A stretch of 64,000 nucleotides of DNA from Cellvibrio sp. PSBB006 (GTDB lineage Bacteria > Pseudomonadota > Gammaproteobacteria > Pseudomonadales > Cellvibrionaceae), in the NCBI RefSeq assembly GCF_002162135.1, contig NZ_CP021382.1:2540001-2604000 (forward strand). Direction: 5' to 3'. The position numbers and the translations under genes are program-made. The notes under the pieces were generated by a model. That model saw only the letters and a program-made list of their open reading frames with translations, ran no database searches and had not been told where the DNA came from. Positions 62,150 to 64,000 of this stretch are shown here, one piece after another; the first letter of the stretch is position 1, and each line of letters starts with the position of its first letter.

Positions 62150-62894
62150 ATGGTTTTTATGCAGCGCAATACCAGGCACTCTGCTCCGCCCATCATCACA
62201 TATTTATTCTGCCTGTTTTTCTTCGCCGCAGCATCCGCCGGTGCGCAGCAAAGTAAAAACCCGCCAATCACCGATAACCCCGATCAACAGCACGATATCG
62301 TTCCCGCTGAGCGTATTCCGCTTGATTCCCGAATTTCCGATACTGTCATAGCGCCTGTTTTAGAAGAGGGCCATGCGCTGGTTCGACAATTTACAAAGCC
62401 CTGCCGATTTTATTAGTGGGCATTTATCTGATTTTGAATATTACCGGGTTAAATAATCTCGCCACAACCGTCATCGGTGGTACAGGTTTATTGGGTTTGA
62501 TTATCGGTTTTGCTTTTCGTGACATCGCCGAGAATTTTCTTGCCAGTATTCTGATCAGCCTGCAACGGCCATTTCGTTTGGGCGATACCATTGAGGTATT
62601 GAATTTTATCGGTGTCGTTCAGGCGGTGACAACGCGCGTGAAGTTATCTTCCCGCAAGGGATACAGGTGATCGCAAAAAATAAAGCTGAGAAGGATGAAC
62701 AACGGACATCTGCTGGTACTGAGCAAGTGCCAAGTCAAATGCCGGTGAACAACCAGGCAGTAGTCGAGCATGATCAACAGGAAAATGCCTTATGCACACC
62801 AGCGGAAGGCGAGTTAAAAACTGAAACATCTATTATCAAAGAGCAAGCAGAAAAATCCACTCTCGGCGAGGGAAAAACAACTTTATTGAAGTGA
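62150..62894 (+). pseudogene. Broken MscS-type mechanosensitive channel gene
   Basis: Three fragments in three frames together give a decayed channel. 62150-62414 encodes a signal peptide (TYLFCLFFFAAASAGAQQ) and a short periplasmic part ending near residue 88. From about 62389 another frame carries [20 protein letters not shown], then [20 protein letters not shown] and [13 protein letters not shown], the MscS pore helix and beta-domain start. After VVQAVTTR (~62637) a third frame continues [15 protein letters not shown] and a Lys/Glu-rich tail to 62894. Relative to the usual MscS layout, an N-terminal helix block (~90 residues) and most of the C-terminal beta domain are missing, both out of frame. 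Unlikely to be functional. Confidence 0.8.
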
Positions 62895-62909
62895 TGCTAC
62901 AGGAGACGG

Positions 62910-63827
62910 CTAATTATCTTTATCAAACCGTACAGGTTCTGACGCGGTTGATACGGCAAACTCCGAAGGCATAATTCGGCGGCCATGCCGCCGGGCATAA
63001 ACCCGGGTAAATTCCGCACCAAAAAACAGGATCATGCCAGCATATGAAACCCACAACATGATCAGGATAATACTGCCCGCTGCGCCATAGGCAGAACCGG
63101 GATCACTGTAGGCAAAGTACAGCCCCAACGCGAATTTAGCGAGCACAAATAACAGGGAAGTGACCAGCGCACCGATCCAGACATCGCGCCACTCAATTTC
63201 CACATCCGGTAAAAATTTATAGATCGCAGCAAATAACAAGGTAATAACGCCTAGCGAAATACTCACATCGAGCAGACGGAAAACCACATTGAGTGAACCA
63301 GAGAAGTAGGCTGCGACCCAGTTGCTTATCATACTCAACACGGTGGATAGCACGAGCGAGACCAGCAACAGGAAACCGACCACCAGGATCAAACCGAAAG
63401 AAAACAAACGATCCATTACCAGCTTGAGCAATTTTCGTTTGGGCTGTGGCTTGACTTCCCACATCAGGTTGAGCGTTTGTTGTAATTGATAAAACACACC
63501 GGTTGCACCAAACAGCAAGGTGGCCAGACTGACGATGGATGAAATAGTGAAACCTTTGCTTTGATTTGCATTGGACACGATTGCCTGCACATCCTCGGCA
63601 GCCTTGGCGCCGATCAGCGCACGAATCTGTTGATCTATTTCATTGCTGACAGCCTGCTGCTCGAAAAAATAACCCGCCAGGTTGATAATAATAATGAGCA
63701 GACCCGGCATCGAAAAAATAGTGTAGTAGGCAATGACGGTACTGTTCCTGAAGGGGTCACGACTAATCCACTGCGAGAAAGTTTCCTTGAGCAGGCTGCC
63801 CATATTTTTTACATGCTGTAGCATCAT
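62910..63827 (-). CDS. YihY/BrkB-family inner membrane protein
   Basis: 305 aa with six transmembrane helices; family hallmarks STVIAYYTIFSMPGLLIIIINLAGY, FGATGVFYQLQQTLNLMWEV, ITLLFAAIYKFLPDVEIEWRDVWIGALVTSLLF and the C-terminal YGAAGSIILIMLWVSYAGMILFFGAEFTRVYA. BrkB was first linked to serum resistance, but the general function is unproven and it is not an RNase as once annotated. The cytoplasmic tail is short. Starts with Met-Met; the downstream end lies 16 bp from the broken mscS gene (convergent). Confidence 0.92.
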   Translation of the reverse strand: MMLQHVKNMGSLLKETFSQWISRDPFRNSTVIAYYTIFSMPGLLIIIINLAGYFFEQQAVSNEIDQQIRALIGAKAAEDVQAIVSNANQSKGFTISSIVSLATLLFGATGVFYQLQQTLNLMWEVKPQPKRKLLKLVMDRLFSFGLILVVGFLLLVSLVLSTVLSMISNWVAAYFSGSLNVVFRLLDVSISLGVITLLFAAIYKFLPDVEIEWRDVWIGALVTSLLFVLAKFALGLYFAYSDPGSAYGAAGSIILIMLWVSYAGMILFFGAEFTRVYARRHGRRIMPSEFAVSTASEPVRFDKDN

Positions 63828-63842
63828 TGCCGGCAGCCTTAC

Positions 63843-64000
63843 TTAGGAAAATATTCGCGTCAGCAACATCAACAATGCCATCACGACCATACTGACATCC
63901 TCGATCAGCGAAACCGTACTTAAAGGCACCTTGAGCACCGAACCCATACAAGGGCAATAAATATCGATATTATTTTGCAGCGCGCGGTAAACCCCGAGCG
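63843..64000 (-). CDS. MauE/DoxX-like redox-associated membrane protein, 5' part cut off
   Basis: The last 51 codons of a gene that enters from the right edge. The visible end LQNNIDIYCPCMGSVLKVPLS followed by a hydrophobic helix (VSMVVMALLMLLTRIFS) resembles the C-terminus of MauE/DoxX-family proteins, in which a Cys-x-Cys (here CPC) sits before the last membrane helix. Stop TAA at 63843-63845; about 15 bp separate it from the YihY gene, so the two probably share a transcript. The assignment rests on a short sequence. Confidence 0.5.
   Translation of the reverse strand, partial: LGVYRALQNNIDIYCPCMGSVLKVPLSTVSLIEDVSMVVMALLMLLTRIFS

Overview
The window looks like chromosome from a polysaccharide-degrading gammaproteobacterium of the Cellvibrio group. 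This is inferred from gene content: srkA, cysE, tamA/tamB and rlmJ versions of gammaproteobacterial type, many outer-membrane lipoprotein glycosidases, and large TonB-dependent receptors of the Xanthomonas/Caulobacter type without SusD partners. One secreted GH43 enzyme (17202-18221) has its three catalytic acids at D30, D150 and E213, each exactly 8 residues before those I recall for the Cellvibrio japonicus arabinanase Arb43A. No species call is possible without a search.

Left flank (1-9.3 kb): a truncated S41 peptidase lipoprotein, the kinase SrkA, serine acetyltransferase CysE, a small unknown protein, and a signalling cluster. That cluster is a solute-binding-like protein facing a large PAS/GAF/GGDEF/EAL c-di-GMP enzyme, which is translationally coupled to a second solute-binding lipoprotein.

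Central region (9.6-50 kb): an arabinan/L-arabinose utilisation locus. It holds a FadR-type GntR regulator, eight GH43 enzymes, a GH97, a GH127/GH146 beta-L-arabinofuranosidase, aldose 1-epimerase, two TonB-dependent receptors, one SSS and two GPH sugar symporters, araB-araD-araA, a sugar-phosphatase-like HAD protein, a beta-lactamase-fold lipoprotein and a chemoreceptor. The proposed flow is: secreted and surface-anchored arabinanases cut the polymer; TonB receptors import oligosaccharides; periplasmic, lipoprotein and cytoplasmic GH43/GH97/GH127 enzymes release L-arabinose; symporters carry sugars across the inner membrane; AraA, AraB and AraD convert arabinose to D-xylulose 5-phosphate. A palindromic motif (best copy ATATTGTATTACAATAT) sits before seven transcription units here and matches the FadR-family consensus TNGTNNNACNA. 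It is probably the operator of the local GntR protein.

Right flank (50-64 kb): tamA-tamB, rlmJ, two small membrane proteins, a MATE transporter, a dicarboxylate/amino-acid symporter, a DUF2799-like lipoprotein, an OmpA-domain protein, a broken mscS-like gene, a YihY/BrkB membrane protein and a truncated MauE/DoxX-like gene.

Intergenic DNA carries three repeat families. The most striking are three copies of a 106-nt element with perfect 20-bp inverted arms whose sequence differs between copies while pairing is kept, and two copies of a related ~103-nt element. A REP-like TCGGATTA/TAATCCGA family is also present. I saw no tRNA, rRNA, CRISPR array or intact insertion sequence.
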